Shown piece after piece: positions 1 to 9,170 of a stretch of DNA of 64,000 nucleotides. The stretch is from Prescottella defluvii (GTDB lineage Bacteria > Actinomycetota > Actinomycetes > Mycobacteriales > Mycobacteriaceae), in assembly GCF_000738775.1 (NCBI RefSeq), contig NZ_JPOC01000029.1, forward strand, positions 86,479 to 150,478, read 5' to 3'. The notes beneath the pieces were generated by a model that did no database searches, was not told the origin of the DNA, and saw only the letters and a list, made by a program, of their open reading frames with translations. How positions within the stretch are numbered: position 1 is the first letter of the stretch; each line of letters opens with the position of its first letter. Both the position numbers and the translations under genes were made by a program.

Positions 1-531
1 ACGATGCTCGGCGGTTGCTACACGCTCTTCACGCTCGCGCTGGTCTTCGGGCTGTGCATCCTCACCATGGTCGGCCGCGAGATCGCCGAGCGCGGACTGC
101 CGCCGCTGCAGGCCCTGCCCACGATGTGGATTCCGCTCGGCATCATGGGCCAGTCGATCGCGGCCGCGAATCTGCTCGGCACCGCGGCCGAGCACGCCGT
201 CGGCCACGACGTCGCCGCCGCCCTGCACGTCGCCGGCCTGGGCTACGGACTCGTCATGGGCACGTTCATGATCGTCGCGTTCACCGCGGTCGGGGTGGTC
301 ACGGCCCGGGCCTTCCGGCGGGGCCTGACGTTCACCATGAGCTGGTGGAGCTTCACCTTCCCGGTGGGCGCGTGCGCCGTCGGGATGGGGGCATTCGGTG
401 TCGCGGGCGACTTCGAGATCCCGCGACTGCTGTCAGCCGGACTGCTGGGCGCCCTGGTCCTCGCCTGGTGCGTGGTCGCAATTCACACCGCACACCGGGT
501 TCGGACCAGGGCGCTTCCGGCTCCGGCCTGA
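1..531 (+). CDS. TDT-family transporter, C-terminal part (possible sulfite or C4-dicarboxylate exporter)
   Basis: The reading frame is open at the left edge of the window, so only the last ~176 residues are present. The protein is hydrophobic, with about five predicted membrane segments. It carries family-like signatures: a WIPLGIMGQS segment and a later SWWSFTFPVGA segment, which match the 'GPLGQ' and 'WWAFTFP' regions of TDT (tellurite-resistance/dicarboxylate) transporters. That family includes fungal Ssu1-type sulfite exporters. The gene converges on a probable persulfide-responsive operon, so export of sulfite or a related sulfur anion is an attractive but unproven role. Substrate specificity cannot be read from this fragment. 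Confidence 0.72.
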   Translation, partial: TMLGGCYTLFTLALVFGLCILTMVGREIAERGLPPLQALPTMWIPLGIMGQSIAAANLLGTAAEHAVGHDVAAALHVAGLGYGLVMGTFMIVAFTAVGVVTARAFRRGLTFTMSWWSFTFPVGACAVGMGAFGVAGDFEIPRLLSAGLLGALVLAWCVVAIHTAHRVRTRALPAPA

Positions 532-549
532 GCCGGGCCGAACAGTCGG

Positions 550-936
550 TCAGGCCAGGGCGCCGATCGCGGCCTGCAGCCGGGTCGTGGCCTCGGCGGC
601 GACCGCCTCGAGTTCCGGTTCTTTGGTCACCTCGACCATGATCGCCGGATTCATCGCCTCGACGATCACGCCGTCACCGTCGCCGCGGACGACGACGTTG
701 CACGGCAGCAGCAGCCCGATCTGGCGATCCACGCCGACCGCCCGGTGGGCGAGTTGCGGATTGCACGCGCCGAGAATGACGTACGGCTCCATCTCGGCGC
801 CGATCTTCGTCTTCAGCGTGGCCTGCATGTCGATCTCGGTGAGGACACCGAAACCCTGCTCGGCCAACGCGGCCCGGGTCTTGGCGATCGCGTCGTCGAA
901 CTCGGTGTTCAAACGGGTCGAGATTCCCAGATCCAT
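550..936 (-). CDS. DUF302 domain protein
   Basis: The 128-residue protein is a single DUF302 domain, recognisable from the ILGACNPQLAHRA segment, the LLPCNVVV strand and the PAIMVEV motif. It is cytoplasmic, with no signal peptide or membrane segment. DUF302 proteins often sit beside sulfur-oxidation or redox genes, but their biochemistry is unsettled. It lies 49 bases downstream of the CstR-like regulator on the same strand and is probably co-transcribed. The ATG at 936 has AGGAG six bases upstream; a GTG directly before it could also serve. Two cysteines are present (in GACN and LPCN); whether they react is unknown. Confidence 0.82.
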   Translation of the reverse strand: MDLGISTRLNTEFDDAIAKTRAALAEQGFGVLTEIDMQATLKTKIGAEMEPYVILGACNPQLAHRAVGVDRQIGLLLPCNVVVRGDGDGVIVEAMNPAIMVEVTKEPELEAVAAEATTRLQAAIGALA

Positions 937-985
937 CACGAACTCCTCACGGTTGTCGGTTCGGTTCCCGGCCTCGGGCCGGATG

Positions 986-1345
<360 letters not shown>

Positions 1346-3511
1346 TCACCCGTGCGAGAACGTGATGTTCGGCAGCGCCTTGCGCAGCCAGCGCGGGGAC
1401 CACCAGGCGGCGTTGCCGGTCAGGCGCAGCAGCACCGGCAGCAGCACCAGTCGGATCAGCACCGCGTCGAGCAGCACCGCGACACCGAGCAGGATGCCCA
1501 TTTCCTTCGGCGGCAACGGTTCGGCCAGCGCGAAGCTGAAGAACACGCCCACCATGACGGCGGCCGCCGCGAAGATCACCCTGCCGGAGTGCGCCATGCC
1601 ACCGATCTGGGCCTTGCGGGCGTCACCGGTCTTCTCGTACTGCTCCTTGACCGTCGACAGCAGGAACACCGTGTAGTCCATCGCGATCGCGAAGATCATC
1701 GCGAAGAAGAACACCGGACCCCAGCCGTCGAGGAAGCCCTGCGGAGTGAAGCCGAGCAGCCCGGACAGGTGACCGTCCTGGAAGATCAGCTTCGCGACAC
1801 CGAACGCGGCGGCGGTCGACAGCAGGCTCACCACGGTGCCGATCAGCGAGACCAGCGGTGCCTGCAGCGCCACCAGCAGCAGCAGGAAGCCGAGCACCAG
1901 GATCACGCCGATGACGATCGGCAGGTAGTCGTTCAGGGCCTGCTGCAGGTCCAGGTTCTCCGCCGGCGCACCGCCGACCAGCGCACTGTCCGGCAGTTCG
2001 GCCCGCAGGGCGTCCAGCGTGCCACCGAGCACCGGGTCCGACGGGTCGACCGTCGGCAGCGCCTGCATCATCACCAGTCCGGAACCGTCCGGCGCCGGCA
2101 TTGCGGGCGTCACTGCGGCGACCCCCTCGACGGCTGCAGCAGCCTCGGCCGCCGCAGGCGCGTCGGCCTCGGGGACCACGATCTGCAGCGCACCCGGTGC
2201 GCCGATGCCCATCTGTTCCTGCACCAGTTCGTAGCCCTGGCGGACGGGGGCGTCCTCCGGGACCACCTGGATGGACGGCATCGCGACCTTGAGCCCGAAC
2301 ACCGGGATCGCGAGCCCGACCAGGATCACGACGGCACCGACCGCGAACGGCCACGGGTGCCGGTCCAGCAGCTTGCCCCACTTGGTGAACAACGGGGAGC
2401 CGCCGGTCTGCTCCTGCTGCTTCTTGGCGTACGGCAGCGAGCCGGCGTTGACCTTGCGGCCCAGCTTGGCGAGGACCGCAGGCAGCAGCGTCAGTGTCGC
2501 CGCGAGGACGAACACGACCGCGAGCATGATGCCGACCGCCATCGTCCGGACCGCGGGCGCGGGGACCAGCAGCACGGCGGACAGGCTCACCAGCACCGTC
2601 AGCCCGGACAGCAGCACGGCCTTGCCGGCGGTGTCCATCGTCTCGGCGACCGCGAGTCGCGCATCAGCCTTCGCACGCAACGCCTCCCGGAAGCGGACGA
2701 CGAGGAACAGCGCGTAGTCGATGCCGAGCGCGAGCGCGAACATCATCGCGAAGTTCATGGCCCACACCGAGATCGGCGTGATCTCGTTGAGGAGCACCAG
2801 CGCACCGGCGGAGGCGACCAGACCGGCCATCGTCAGCAGCAGCGGCAGACCGGCCGCGACCAACGAGCCGAACGCGAGCACCATGATGCCGAGCGTGACG
2901 GGCCACGACACCATCTCGGCCTTGATCATCGCCTCGTGGTTGGCCTTGTTGAAGTCGCTCCACAGCGCCGACGCGCCGGTCGGGTAGACCTCGATGCCGT
3001 CGCCGGACAGCGCCGTCAGGGCGGCGCCGAGGTCGTCGACTGCGCGCACCATGTCGTCGGTGTTCGCGTTCGCGCCGGCAACAAGGATGCCGGTGTGCCC
3101 GTCGGGGCTGATGGTCATGCCGGGCTGCGGCGGGATCACCTCGCCGATGCGGCCGTCCGCGGTCAGGATCGACGTGGCCTCGCCCAGCACCTGCTGCATC
3201 GCGGGATCCTCGAGCGGCTTGTCGTCGGAGTGGACGACGACCTGGATCGCGGACGACGCGTTGCCGCCGAAGTGTTCCTGCGCGAGTTCGCGCACCTTGA
3301 CGGACTCGGAACCGTTGGCCTGCCAGCCGGCACCGGCCAGCGAGCTGAACACCGACGGTGCGGCGGCGCCGAGAGCGACGACGAGCACGAGCCAGGCGGT
3401 GATCACCCATTTGAAGTTGTCGGCCATCGCAGCGCCGAGTCGGGCCAGAGGCCCGCCGACGGACGCGGTGGATGGCGGCGGGGAATCCTGCCGCTGTCCG
3501 GTGGTGGTCAT
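1346..3511 (-). CDS. MMPL-family (RND-type) membrane transporter
   Basis: The 721-residue protein shows the standard MMPL layout. An N-terminal membrane anchor is followed by a large extracytoplasmic loop, a helix bundle with the ALGIDYALFLVVRFREAL segment, a second loop, and a C-terminal bundle with AMDYTVFLLSTVKEQYE. The paired Asp-Tyr motifs (GIDYA, AMDYT) are the proton-relay residues of this family. MMPL proteins usually export lipids, siderophores or drugs. This gene is unusual in lying between a CstR-like regulator (93 bases downstream) and two rhodanese genes, and it has its own upstream CstR-type palindrome. It is probably induced by reactive sulfur. The substrate is unknown; sulfur-modified small molecules or lipids are only speculation. 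Confidence 0.92.
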   Translation of the reverse strand: MTTTGQRQDSPPPSTASVGGPLARLGAAMADNFKWVITAWLVLVVALGAAAPSVFSSLAGAGWQANGSESVKVRELAQEHFGGNASSAIQVVVHSDDKPLEDPAMQQVLGEATSILTADGRIGEVIPPQPGMTISPDGHTGILVAGANANTDDMVRAVDDLGAALTALSGDGIEVYPTGASALWSDFNKANHEAMIKAEMVSWPVTLGIMVLAFGSLVAAGLPLLLTMAGLVASAGALVLLNEITPISVWAMNFAMMFALALGIDYALFLVVRFREALRAKADARLAVAETMDTAGKAVLLSGLTVLVSLSAVLLVPAPAVRTMAVGIMLAVVFVLAATLTLLPAVLAKLGRKVNAGSLPYAKKQQEQTGGSPLFTKWGKLLDRHPWPFAVGAVVILVGLAIPVFGLKVAMPSIQVVPEDAPVRQGYELVQEQMGIGAPGALQIVVPEADAPAAAEAAAAVEGVAAVTPAMPAPDGSGLVMMQALPTVDPSDPVLGGTLDALRAELPDSALVGGAPAENLDLQQALNDYLPIVIGVILVLGFLLLLVALQAPLVSLIGTVVSLLSTAAAFGVAKLIFQDGHLSGLLGFTPQGFLDGWGPVFFFAMIFAIAMDYTVFLLSTVKEQYEKTGDARKAQIGGMAHSGRVIFAAAAVMVGVFFSFALAEPLPPKEMGILLGVAVLLDAVLIRLVLLPVLLRLTGNAAWWSPRWLRKALPNITFSHG

Positions 3512-3541
3512 GGGAGATGCCTTTCGGGGTTGTGGGTGTCT

Positions 3542-3568
3542 GGTTCCGGTGGTTCCGGTGGTTCCGGT
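3542..3568. repeat. Three tandem copies of the 9-base unit GGTTCCGGT
   Basis: Three perfect copies lie in the untranslated leader of the MMPL gene, about 30 bases before its start codon. The function is unknown; it could vary by slippage. Confidence 0.85.
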
Positions 3569-3570
3569 CC

Positions 3571-3633
3571 CGCGTTTTGCGCACTTGTCGCGGTTTCACG
3601 CGTGGGATTCGCGCGACAAGTGCGCAAAACGCG
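3571..3633. repeat. 22-base perfect inverted repeat
   Basis: Arms at 3571-3592 and 3612-3633 are perfect reverse complements separated by 19 bases. The core of each arm contains GCGCACTTGTCGCG or its complement. The element lies between the CstR-type operator and the MMPL start, so a transcript from that promoter would fold it into a strong hairpin. It may be a dispersed intergenic palindrome, an RNA control element or an extra operator. It is not followed by a T-run on either strand. Confidence 0.85.
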
Positions 3634-3643
3634 AGGGGGAGAA

Positions 3644-3659
3644 ATACGGGTGGGGGTAT
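3644..3659. promoter_or_regulatory. CstR/CsoR-type operator before the MMPL gene
   Basis: The site ATACGGG-TG-GGGGTAT has a perfect right half and intact ATAC/GTAT ends, with a degenerate left half. It lies downstream of the rhodanese terminator and upstream of the MMPL gene, so it probably gives that gene its own regulated promoter. Confidence 0.5.
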
Positions 3660-3664
3660 ATGCG

Positions 3665-3709
3665 AGGGAAAAAGAGAACCCGGTCGGGAACCTCTCGGCC
3701 CCGACCGGG
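3665..3709 (-). terminator. Intrinsic terminator after the rhodanese gene
   Basis: A perfect 10-base stem (3679-3688 with 3700-3709, CCCGGTCGGG/CCCGACCGGG) has an 11-base loop. Read on the minus strand it is followed by TTCTCTTTTT, an unusually T-rich tract for this genome. It starts 11 bases past the rhodanese stop codon. Confidence 0.75.
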
Positions 3710-3719
3710 CTCGGGGGAG

Positions 3720-4028
3720 CTAGTTGCCGGACTCCACGACACGGCCGGACTGCAGCCAGGCCATGGTGCCGCCGGCGACGTTGACGGCGTCGACGCCGCG
3801 GGCCACCAGGTACTCGGCGGCCTGCGCGCTACGGCCACCGGCCGCGCAGATCAGGTACACGGCGCCCTCGGCCGGAACCTCGTCGACGCGTGAGACGAAC
3901 TCGCTCAGCGGGATCGAGACCGCCCCGGGCACCCGGGCCTCGGCGAACTCGTCCGACTCACGGACGTCGACGAGCGGGGCGCCGGTGGCGAGCACCGCTT
4001 CGAGTTCGGTCACGTCAATTTCGCGCAT
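3720..4028 (-). CDS. Single-domain rhodanese (sulfurtransferase)
   Basis: The 102-residue protein is a single rhodanese domain. The active-site loop CAAGGRS supplies the catalytic Cys61 and the sulfur-binding cradle; the DVRESDEFAEARVPGAVSIP segment is the usual CH2-like signature. It transfers sulfane sulfur between thiosulfate, persulfides and thiols in the cytoplasm. The ATG at 4028 follows GGAAGGA, whereas a longer frame would overlap the preceding gene. It begins 26 bases after the CoA-disulfide reductase-rhodanese gene, so the two form an operon closed by the terminator at 3665-3709. Confidence 0.93.
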   Translation of the reverse strand: MREIDVTELEAVLATGAPLVDVRESDEFAEARVPGAVSIPLSEFVSRVDEVPAEGAVYLICAAGGRSAQAAEYLVARGVDAVNVAGGTMAWLQSGRVVESGN

Positions 4029-4054
4029 GGGGTTCCTTCCGGAGGTTCTGTGAT

Positions 4055-5695
4055 TCAGGAGATGCCGACAGCCGCGTTCACACGCCGCCCCGCATCCCAC
4101 GTCTTGTAGCCGCCGTCGAGGTTGGCCGCGGGGCGGCCCAGCTGTCCGAGCAGGCGTGCCGCGGTGTGGCCGCGCTGGCCCACCTGGCAGTGCACGATCA
4201 GGTCACCGGCGGGCAGTTCGCCGACCCGGTCCCTGAGCTCGTCGAGCGGGACGTTGACGGCGCCGGGGATGGCGCCGGCCGCGAACTCGTCGGCGGTGCG
4301 GACGTCGACGAGCGACGCGCCACCGGCGACCAGGGTATCGAGTTCGTGCCACTGGACGGTACGGGTGGAGTCGGTGCGCAGGTTGTCGGCGATGTAGCCG
4401 AGCATGTTCACCGGGTCCTTGGCCGAACCGAACTGTGGTGCGTAGGCCAGTTCCAGATCGGCCAGGTCCGACGCGGTCAGCCCACCGGCCATCGCGGTGG
4501 CGATGATGTCGATGCGCTTGTCCACGCCCTCGCCGCCCACGGCCTGGGCGCCGAGGATGGCGTCGGTCTCGGGATCGACGAGCAGCTTGATCGCCATCTG
4601 CTGCGCACCCGGGTAGTACCCGGCGTGCGACTGCGGATGGGTGTGAATCGCCTGGTAGGGACGACCCGCCGCGCGCAACCGCTTCTCGTTCCAGCCGGTC
4701 GCGGTGACGATCAGCCCGAACACGCCGACGACTGCGGTGCCGGTGGACGACTTGGCGCGCACCGGGCGTCCGGCGATGACGTCGGCGACCAGCCGACCCT
4801 GCCGGTTGGCCGGGTTGGCGAGCGGAATCATCGCGACGCCGCCGCCGACCGCGTCCCGCTTCTCGACGGCGTCACCGACCGCGAAGATGTGCGGGACGGA
4901 GGTGCGCATCTGGTCGTCGACGACGACGCCACCCCGCTCCCCCAGATCGGCACCGACCATCTTCGCCAGCGCGTTTTCGGGCCGGACGCCGATCGCCATG
5001 ATGACGACGTCGGCCGGGACGGTGCGCCCGTCCGCCAGTTCGGCGGTGGCCCTGCCGATCGAGGTCAGCTGGGTGCCGAGCTCGAGCCGCACGCCGTTCT
5101 CGCGCATGCGGTCGGCGACCGGGGCCGCCATCTCGGGGTCGAGCGGGGCGAGGACCTGGTCGGCCAGTTCGACGACGGTGACGTCGAGATTGCGGTGACG
5201 CAGGTTCTCGGCCAGTTCGACGCCGATGAAGCCGGCGCCGACGATGACGGCGCTGCGGGCAGACGACATCTGCGACACGAGCCGGTCGACGTCCTCGACG
5301 TCACGCAGGATCAGGGCACGCTCGACGCCGGGCAGCGGCGGCACGATGGGGCTCGCGCCGGTGCTCAGGACCAGTTCGTCGTAGCTTTCGACGTAGGTGT
5401 CGCCGGACTCGAGGTTGCGCACGGTCACGGTGCGGGCGTCGGCGTCGATCGCGGCGACCTCGCTGCGGACGCGGACGTCGAGCCGGAACCGGGCGCCGAG
5501 GCTCTCCGGCGTCTGCAGCAGCAGTTCGTCGCGGTCCTCGATGACACCACCGGCGTAGTAGGGCAGACCGCAGTTCGCGAACGAGACGTGCGCGCCGCGC
5601 TCGAACACGATGATCTCCGCGGACTCGTCCAGACGACGCATGCGGGTGGCCGCGGACATTCCTCCGGCGACGCCTCCGACGATGACAACCTTCAC
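4055..5695 (-). CDS. CoA-disulfide reductase fused to a C-terminal rhodanese domain
   Basis: The 546-residue fusion has an N-terminal FAD site (VIVGGVAGGMSAA), the single active-site cysteine Cys42 in FANCGLPYY, and a central NAD(P) site (AVIVGAGFIGVELAENL). The dimerisation domain is followed by a rhodanese domain whose loop HCQVGQRGH carries Cys503. Homologues reduce CoA-persulfide, CoA-disulfide or polysulfide with NAD(P)H, and the rhodanese delivers the sulfane sulfur. The start is a GTG at 5695 with AGGAGGT six bases before it. It is the first gene of the cluster and has the best CstR-type operator (5725-5740) 30 bases upstream, so it is probably strongly persulfide-inducible. Confidence 0.93.
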   Translation of the reverse strand: MKVVIVGGVAGGMSAATRMRRLDESAEIIVFERGAHVSFANCGLPYYAGGVIEDRDELLLQTPESLGARFRLDVRVRSEVAAIDADARTVTVRNLESGDTYVESYDELVLSTGASPIVPPLPGVERALILRDVEDVDRLVSQMSSARSAVIVGAGFIGVELAENLRHRNLDVTVVELADQVLAPLDPEMAAPVADRMRENGVRLELGTQLTSIGRATAELADGRTVPADVVIMAIGVRPENALAKMVGADLGERGGVVVDDQMRTSVPHIFAVGDAVEKRDAVGGGVAMIPLANPANRQGRLVADVIAGRPVRAKSSTGTAVVGVFGLIVTATGWNEKRLRAAGRPYQAIHTHPQSHAGYYPGAQQMAIKLLVDPETDAILGAQAVGGEGVDKRIDIIATAMAGGLTASDLADLELAYAPQFGSAKDPVNMLGYIADNLRTDSTRTVQWHELDTLVAGGASLVDVRTADEFAAGAIPGAVNVPLDELRDRVGELPAGDLIVHCQVGQRGHTAARLLGQLGRPAANLDGGYKTWDAGRRVNAAVGIS

Positions 5696-5724
5696 GATCT
5701 ACCTCCTCGATGTTGCGGTCGACT

Positions 5725-5740
5725 ATACCCCAGGGGGTAT
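5725..5740. promoter_or_regulatory. CstR/CsoR-type operator before the CoA-disulfide reductase gene
   Basis: The sequence ATACCCC-AG-GGGGTAT is a perfect 7-2-7 palindrome, and it is the strongest of the three CstR-like sites in this locus. Confidence 0.8.
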
Positions 5741-5770
5741 CCAGGACGACGGCCTCAGCTGTGAGTCTGC

Positions 5771-8700
5771 TCACCGGAAATCCCGCGACCTACTCGACAT
5801 CCGCAGGTCCATGAGCTGGAGATGATCCGCGACCACGGTCACCGCACCCTCCGCGTTCTGCACCCGCCCACGCACCAGCAGCGCCGGGGCGCCGGTCGCG
5901 AGCCTGCGGTACCTCGCCCACAGTCCAACCGAGCACACGACGTTGACCATTCCGGTCTCGTCCTCGAGGTTGACGAAGGTCACCCCGGCCGCGGTCGCGG
6001 GTCGCTGCCGGTGCGTCACCGCTCCCCCGACCAGCACCCGGTCCCCGTCCGGCACGTCCAGCAGTCGCGACGCCGGGAGCACCCCCAGTGCGTCGAGTTG
6101 CGGACGCAGGAACTCGGTCGGGTAGCTGTCCGGGGAGACCCCGGTGGCCCAGACGTCGGCGGCGGCGAGTTCGAGGTCGCTCATGCCGGGCAGCGCGGGT
6201 GCCCGGGTGGACGCCCCGGTCCCCGGCAGTCGGTCCGGGCGCTCCCCCGCCGCGGCGCCGGCCGCCCACAACGCCTCCCGCCGGGACAGGCCGAAGCAGC
6301 CGAGGGCACCGGCGGTCGCGAGGGACTCGACCTGCGCGGTGGTCAGTTCGATCCGACCGGTCAGGTCCAGGATCGAGAGGTACGGCCCGTCCTCCTCCCG
6401 GGCCGCGACGATGCGTTCCGCGAGCGGGGTGCCGATGCCGCGTACCTCCCCCAACCCCAACCGGACCTCGGTGCCGCCCGCCTCGAGGGTGGCGTGCGCG
6501 AGGCTCGCGTTGACGTCGGCCCCGTGCACCCGCACCCCGTGCCGGCGGGCGTCGGCGACGAGGGACTGCGGCGAGTAGAACCCCATCGGCTGCGCTCGCA
6601 GCAGTCCCGCGCAGAAGGCCGCCGGATGGTGCAGCTTGAACCACGACGAGTAGAAGACCAGCGACGCGAAACTCTGCGAATGGCTTTCGGGGAAACCGAA
6701 ATTCGCGAACGCGTACAGCTTCTCGTAGATCCGGTCGGCCACGTCGCCGGTGATGCCGTGCAGCTCCCGCATGCCGTCGTAGAGCCGTCCACGCAGGCGT
6801 TCCATCTTCTCCGGCGAGCGTTTGGAGCCCATCGCGCGCCGCAACTGGTCGGCCTCGGCGGCACTGAATCCGGCCACGTCGACGGCCATCTGCATCAGTT
6901 GCTCCTGGAACAGCGGCACCCCCAGCGTGCGCTTCAACGCCTTCTCCAGGCAGGGGTGGTCGTAGACGACGGGTTCGCGGCCATTGCGGCGCCGGATGTA
7001 GGGGTGCACCGAGCCGCCCTGGATCGGTCCGGGCCGGATGAGCGCCACCTCGACGACGAGGTCGTAGAAGTTGCGGGGCTTCAGCCGCGGCAGCGTCGCC
7101 ATCTGGGCGCGCGACTCCACCTGGAACACCCCCACCGAGTCGGCCCGCTGCAGCATCTCGTAGACCGCCTGCTCGGACAGGTCCAGTTGCGCCAGGTCCA
7201 CCTCGAGTCCCTCGTGTTCGGCGACCAGGTCGATCATGTAGTGCAGCGCCGACAGCATGCCGAGGCCCAGTAGGTCGAACTTCACCAATCCCACTGCGGC
7301 GCAGTCATCCTTGTCCCACTGCAGGACGCTGCGGTTCTCCATGCGCGCCCACTCGACCGGGCACACGTCGGCGATGGGACGGTCGCAGATCACCATGCCG
7401 CCGGAGTGGATGCCGAGGTGCCGGGGGAAGCCCTCGATCTGCGCGGCCAACTCCAGCACGGCAGGCGGGATGTCGGTCCCCGTTTCGTCGCCGACACCGC
7501 TCCACCGGCTGACCTGCTTACTCCACGCGTCCTGCTGCCCCTGCGAGAACCCGAGCGCCCGCGCCATGTCCCGCACCGACGACTTGCCGCGGTAGGTGAT
7601 GACGTTGGCGACCTGCGCGGCGTACTCGCGGCCGTACTTGGCATAGACGTGCTGGATGGCCTCCTCGCGGCGGTCGGATTCGATGTCGACGTCGATGTCG
7701 GGCGGGCCGTCGCGTTCGGGTGAGAGGAACCGCTCGAACAGCAACTGGTTGCGGACCGGATCGACGTTGGTGATGCCGATCGCGTAGCAGACCGCCGAGT
7801 TGGCGGCCGATCCCCTTCCCTGACAGAGGATGTCGTTGTCCTTGCAGAACGAGACGATGTCGTGGACCACCAGGAAGTAGCCCGGGAAGGTGAGGCGTTC
7901 GATGATCGCGAGTTCGTGTTCGATCTGCGCGTACGCGGCCGGGTTCTGTGGCGGTGGCCCGTAGCGCCGGCGTGCGCCCCGCATGGTCAGTTCGCGCAGC
8001 CAGCTCGCCTCGGTGTGCCCGTCCGGCACGTCGAACGGCGGCAGTTTCGGTGCGATGAGCCGCAGGTCGAACGCGCACTCGAGCCCCAGTTCGGCGGCCC
8101 CCGCAACAGCCTGCGGACAGTGCGCGAACAGGCGTGCCATCTCGGCCCCGGACCGCAGGTGCGCCCCGCCGGTGGGCGCGAGCCAGCCCGCGGCCTCGTC
8201 CAGGCTCTGCCGCGCCCGCACCGCGGCCATCGCCATCGCGAGCCGGCGCCGGGACGGGCCCGCGAAGTGCGCGGCCGTGGAGGCGATCACGGGGAGCGAC
8301 CGGCGCGCCGCGATGTCCGCGAGTTGCGCGTTGACCTCGTCGTCCTCGGGCAGACCGCGATGGGTCAGTTCGACGGTGACCCGGTCGACGCCGAACCGGT
8401 CGACGAGGTCGGCCAGCGCTGCCTCGGCCGCATCGGGGCCACCCGCCGCGAGAGCACTGCGCACGTGCCCCTTGCGGCAACCGGTGAGGATCTGCCAATG
8501 CCCACCGGCCGCCTCGGTGAGCGCGTCGTAGTCGTAGCGGAGTTTGCCCTTCTCCCCGCCGGCGAGGTGCGCGGCCGCGATCTGCCGGGACAGCCGCCGA
8601 TACCCCTCCTGACCGCGGGCCAGCACCAGCAGGTGCGTGCCGTCGGGATCGGGGGTGCCGGTGCGCGGAGCGGCGTCGAGGGACAACTCGGCCCCGAACA

Positions 8701-9049
8701 CCGTCCGCATGCCCAGTTCCTTGGCGGCCTCGGCGAACCGCACCACGCCGTACATTCCGTCGTGGTCGGTCAGCGCGATCGCATCGAGGCCGAGGCGCAC
8801 CGCCTCCTCCACGAGTTCCTCGGGCGAACTGGCGCCGTCGAGGAAACTGAACGCGGAATGAGTGTGCAGTTCCGCATACGGGACGGTGGCGCCGACCGGC
8901 CGCGACGTCTCACCGCGATACTCGCCGCGTTTACGCGACCACGCCGGACTGTCGCCGCCGTCGCCGGGGAACTGCGCCTCGCGACGCGGACGCCCCGACA
9001 GCACCCGCTCCATCTCCGCCCACGTCGGCGGACCATTGCCCCAACCCAT
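5771..9049 (-). CDS. dnaE2: Error-prone DNA polymerase III alpha subunit (DnaE2/ImuC)
   Basis: The 1,092-residue C-family polymerase is close to the length of mycobacterial DnaE2. The N-terminal PHP domain starts near residue 58 (LHTHSAFSFLDG). The catalytic PDIDVD motif is at about residues 450-455, followed by the YGREYAAQVANVITY fingers region and a C-terminal OB-like domain. The start at 9049 gives MGWGNGPPTWAEME, matching the family N-terminus. A longer frame opens at 9127, but only four bases from the LexA box, so it would leave no room for transcription start. DnaE2 performs SOS mutagenesis and lesion bypass with ImuA' and ImuB, which are encoded 13 kb away here. Confidence 0.95.
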   Translation of the reverse strand: MGWGNGPPTWAEMERVLSGRPRREAQFPGDGGDSPAWSRKRGEYRGETSRPVGATVPYAELHTHSAFSFLDGASSPEELVEEAVRLGLDAIALTDHDGMYGVVRFAEAAKELGMRTVFGAELSLDAAPRTGTPDPDGTHLLVLARGQEGYRRLSRQIAAAHLAGGEKGKLRYDYDALTEAAGGHWQILTGCRKGHVRSALAAGGPDAAEAALADLVDRFGVDRVTVELTHRGLPEDDEVNAQLADIAARRSLPVIASTAAHFAGPSRRRLAMAMAAVRARQSLDEAAGWLAPTGGAHLRSGAEMARLFAHCPQAVAGAAELGLECAFDLRLIAPKLPPFDVPDGHTEASWLRELTMRGARRRYGPPPQNPAAYAQIEHELAIIERLTFPGYFLVVHDIVSFCKDNDILCQGRGSAANSAVCYAIGITNVDPVRNQLLFERFLSPERDGPPDIDVDIESDRREEAIQHVYAKYGREYAAQVANVITYRGKSSVRDMARALGFSQGQQDAWSKQVSRWSGVGDETGTDIPPAVLELAAQIEGFPRHLGIHSGGMVICDRPIADVCPVEWARMENRSVLQWDKDDCAAVGLVKFDLLGLGMLSALHYMIDLVAEHEGLEVDLAQLDLSEQAVYEMLQRADSVGVFQVESRAQMATLPRLKPRNFYDLVVEVALIRPGPIQGGSVHPYIRRRNGREPVVYDHPCLEKALKRTLGVPLFQEQLMQMAVDVAGFSAAEADQLRRAMGSKRSPEKMERLRGRLYDGMRELHGITGDVADRIYEKLYAFANFGFPESHSQSFASLVFYSSWFKLHHPAAFCAGLLRAQPMGFYSPQSLVADARRHGVRVHGADVNASLAHATLEAGGTEVRLGLGEVRGIGTPLAERIVAAREEDGPYLSILDLTGRIELTTAQVESLATAGALGCFGLSRREALWAAGAAAGERPDRLPGTGASTRAPALPGMSDLELAAADVWATGVSPDSYPTEFLRPQLDALGVLPASRLLDVPDGDRVLVGGAVTHRQRPATAAGVTFVNLEDETGMVNVVCSVGLWARYRRLATGAPALLVRGRVQNAEGAVTVVADHLQLMDLRMSSRSRDFR

Positions 9050-9130
9050 CCAGCTGCCACCTTCCCGCAGAACCCGGATCGGAGCATGGGCCTGCGTGCA
9101 CGGGAAGACGCGGAGGGGAAGACGCATCTT

Positions 9131-9146
9131 TCGAACTCATGTTCGA
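9131..9146. promoter_or_regulatory. LexA (SOS) box before dnaE2
   Basis: TCGAACTCATGTTCGA is a perfect actinobacterial SOS palindrome (TCGAAC-N4-GTTCGA), 81 bases upstream of the chosen start. Confidence 0.95.
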
Positions 9147-9170
9147 TGATGCCACGACTCGTCGGCGGGA

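Noticed and set aside
3890..5764. Long plus-strand frame opposite the CoA-disulfide reductase
   Set aside because: Shadow of the real gene: no conserved motifs, Asp/Arg/Gly-rich composition.
9049..9127. Longer N-terminus for dnaE2 starting at 9127
   Set aside because: It begins four bases from the LexA box and adds residues not found in the family.
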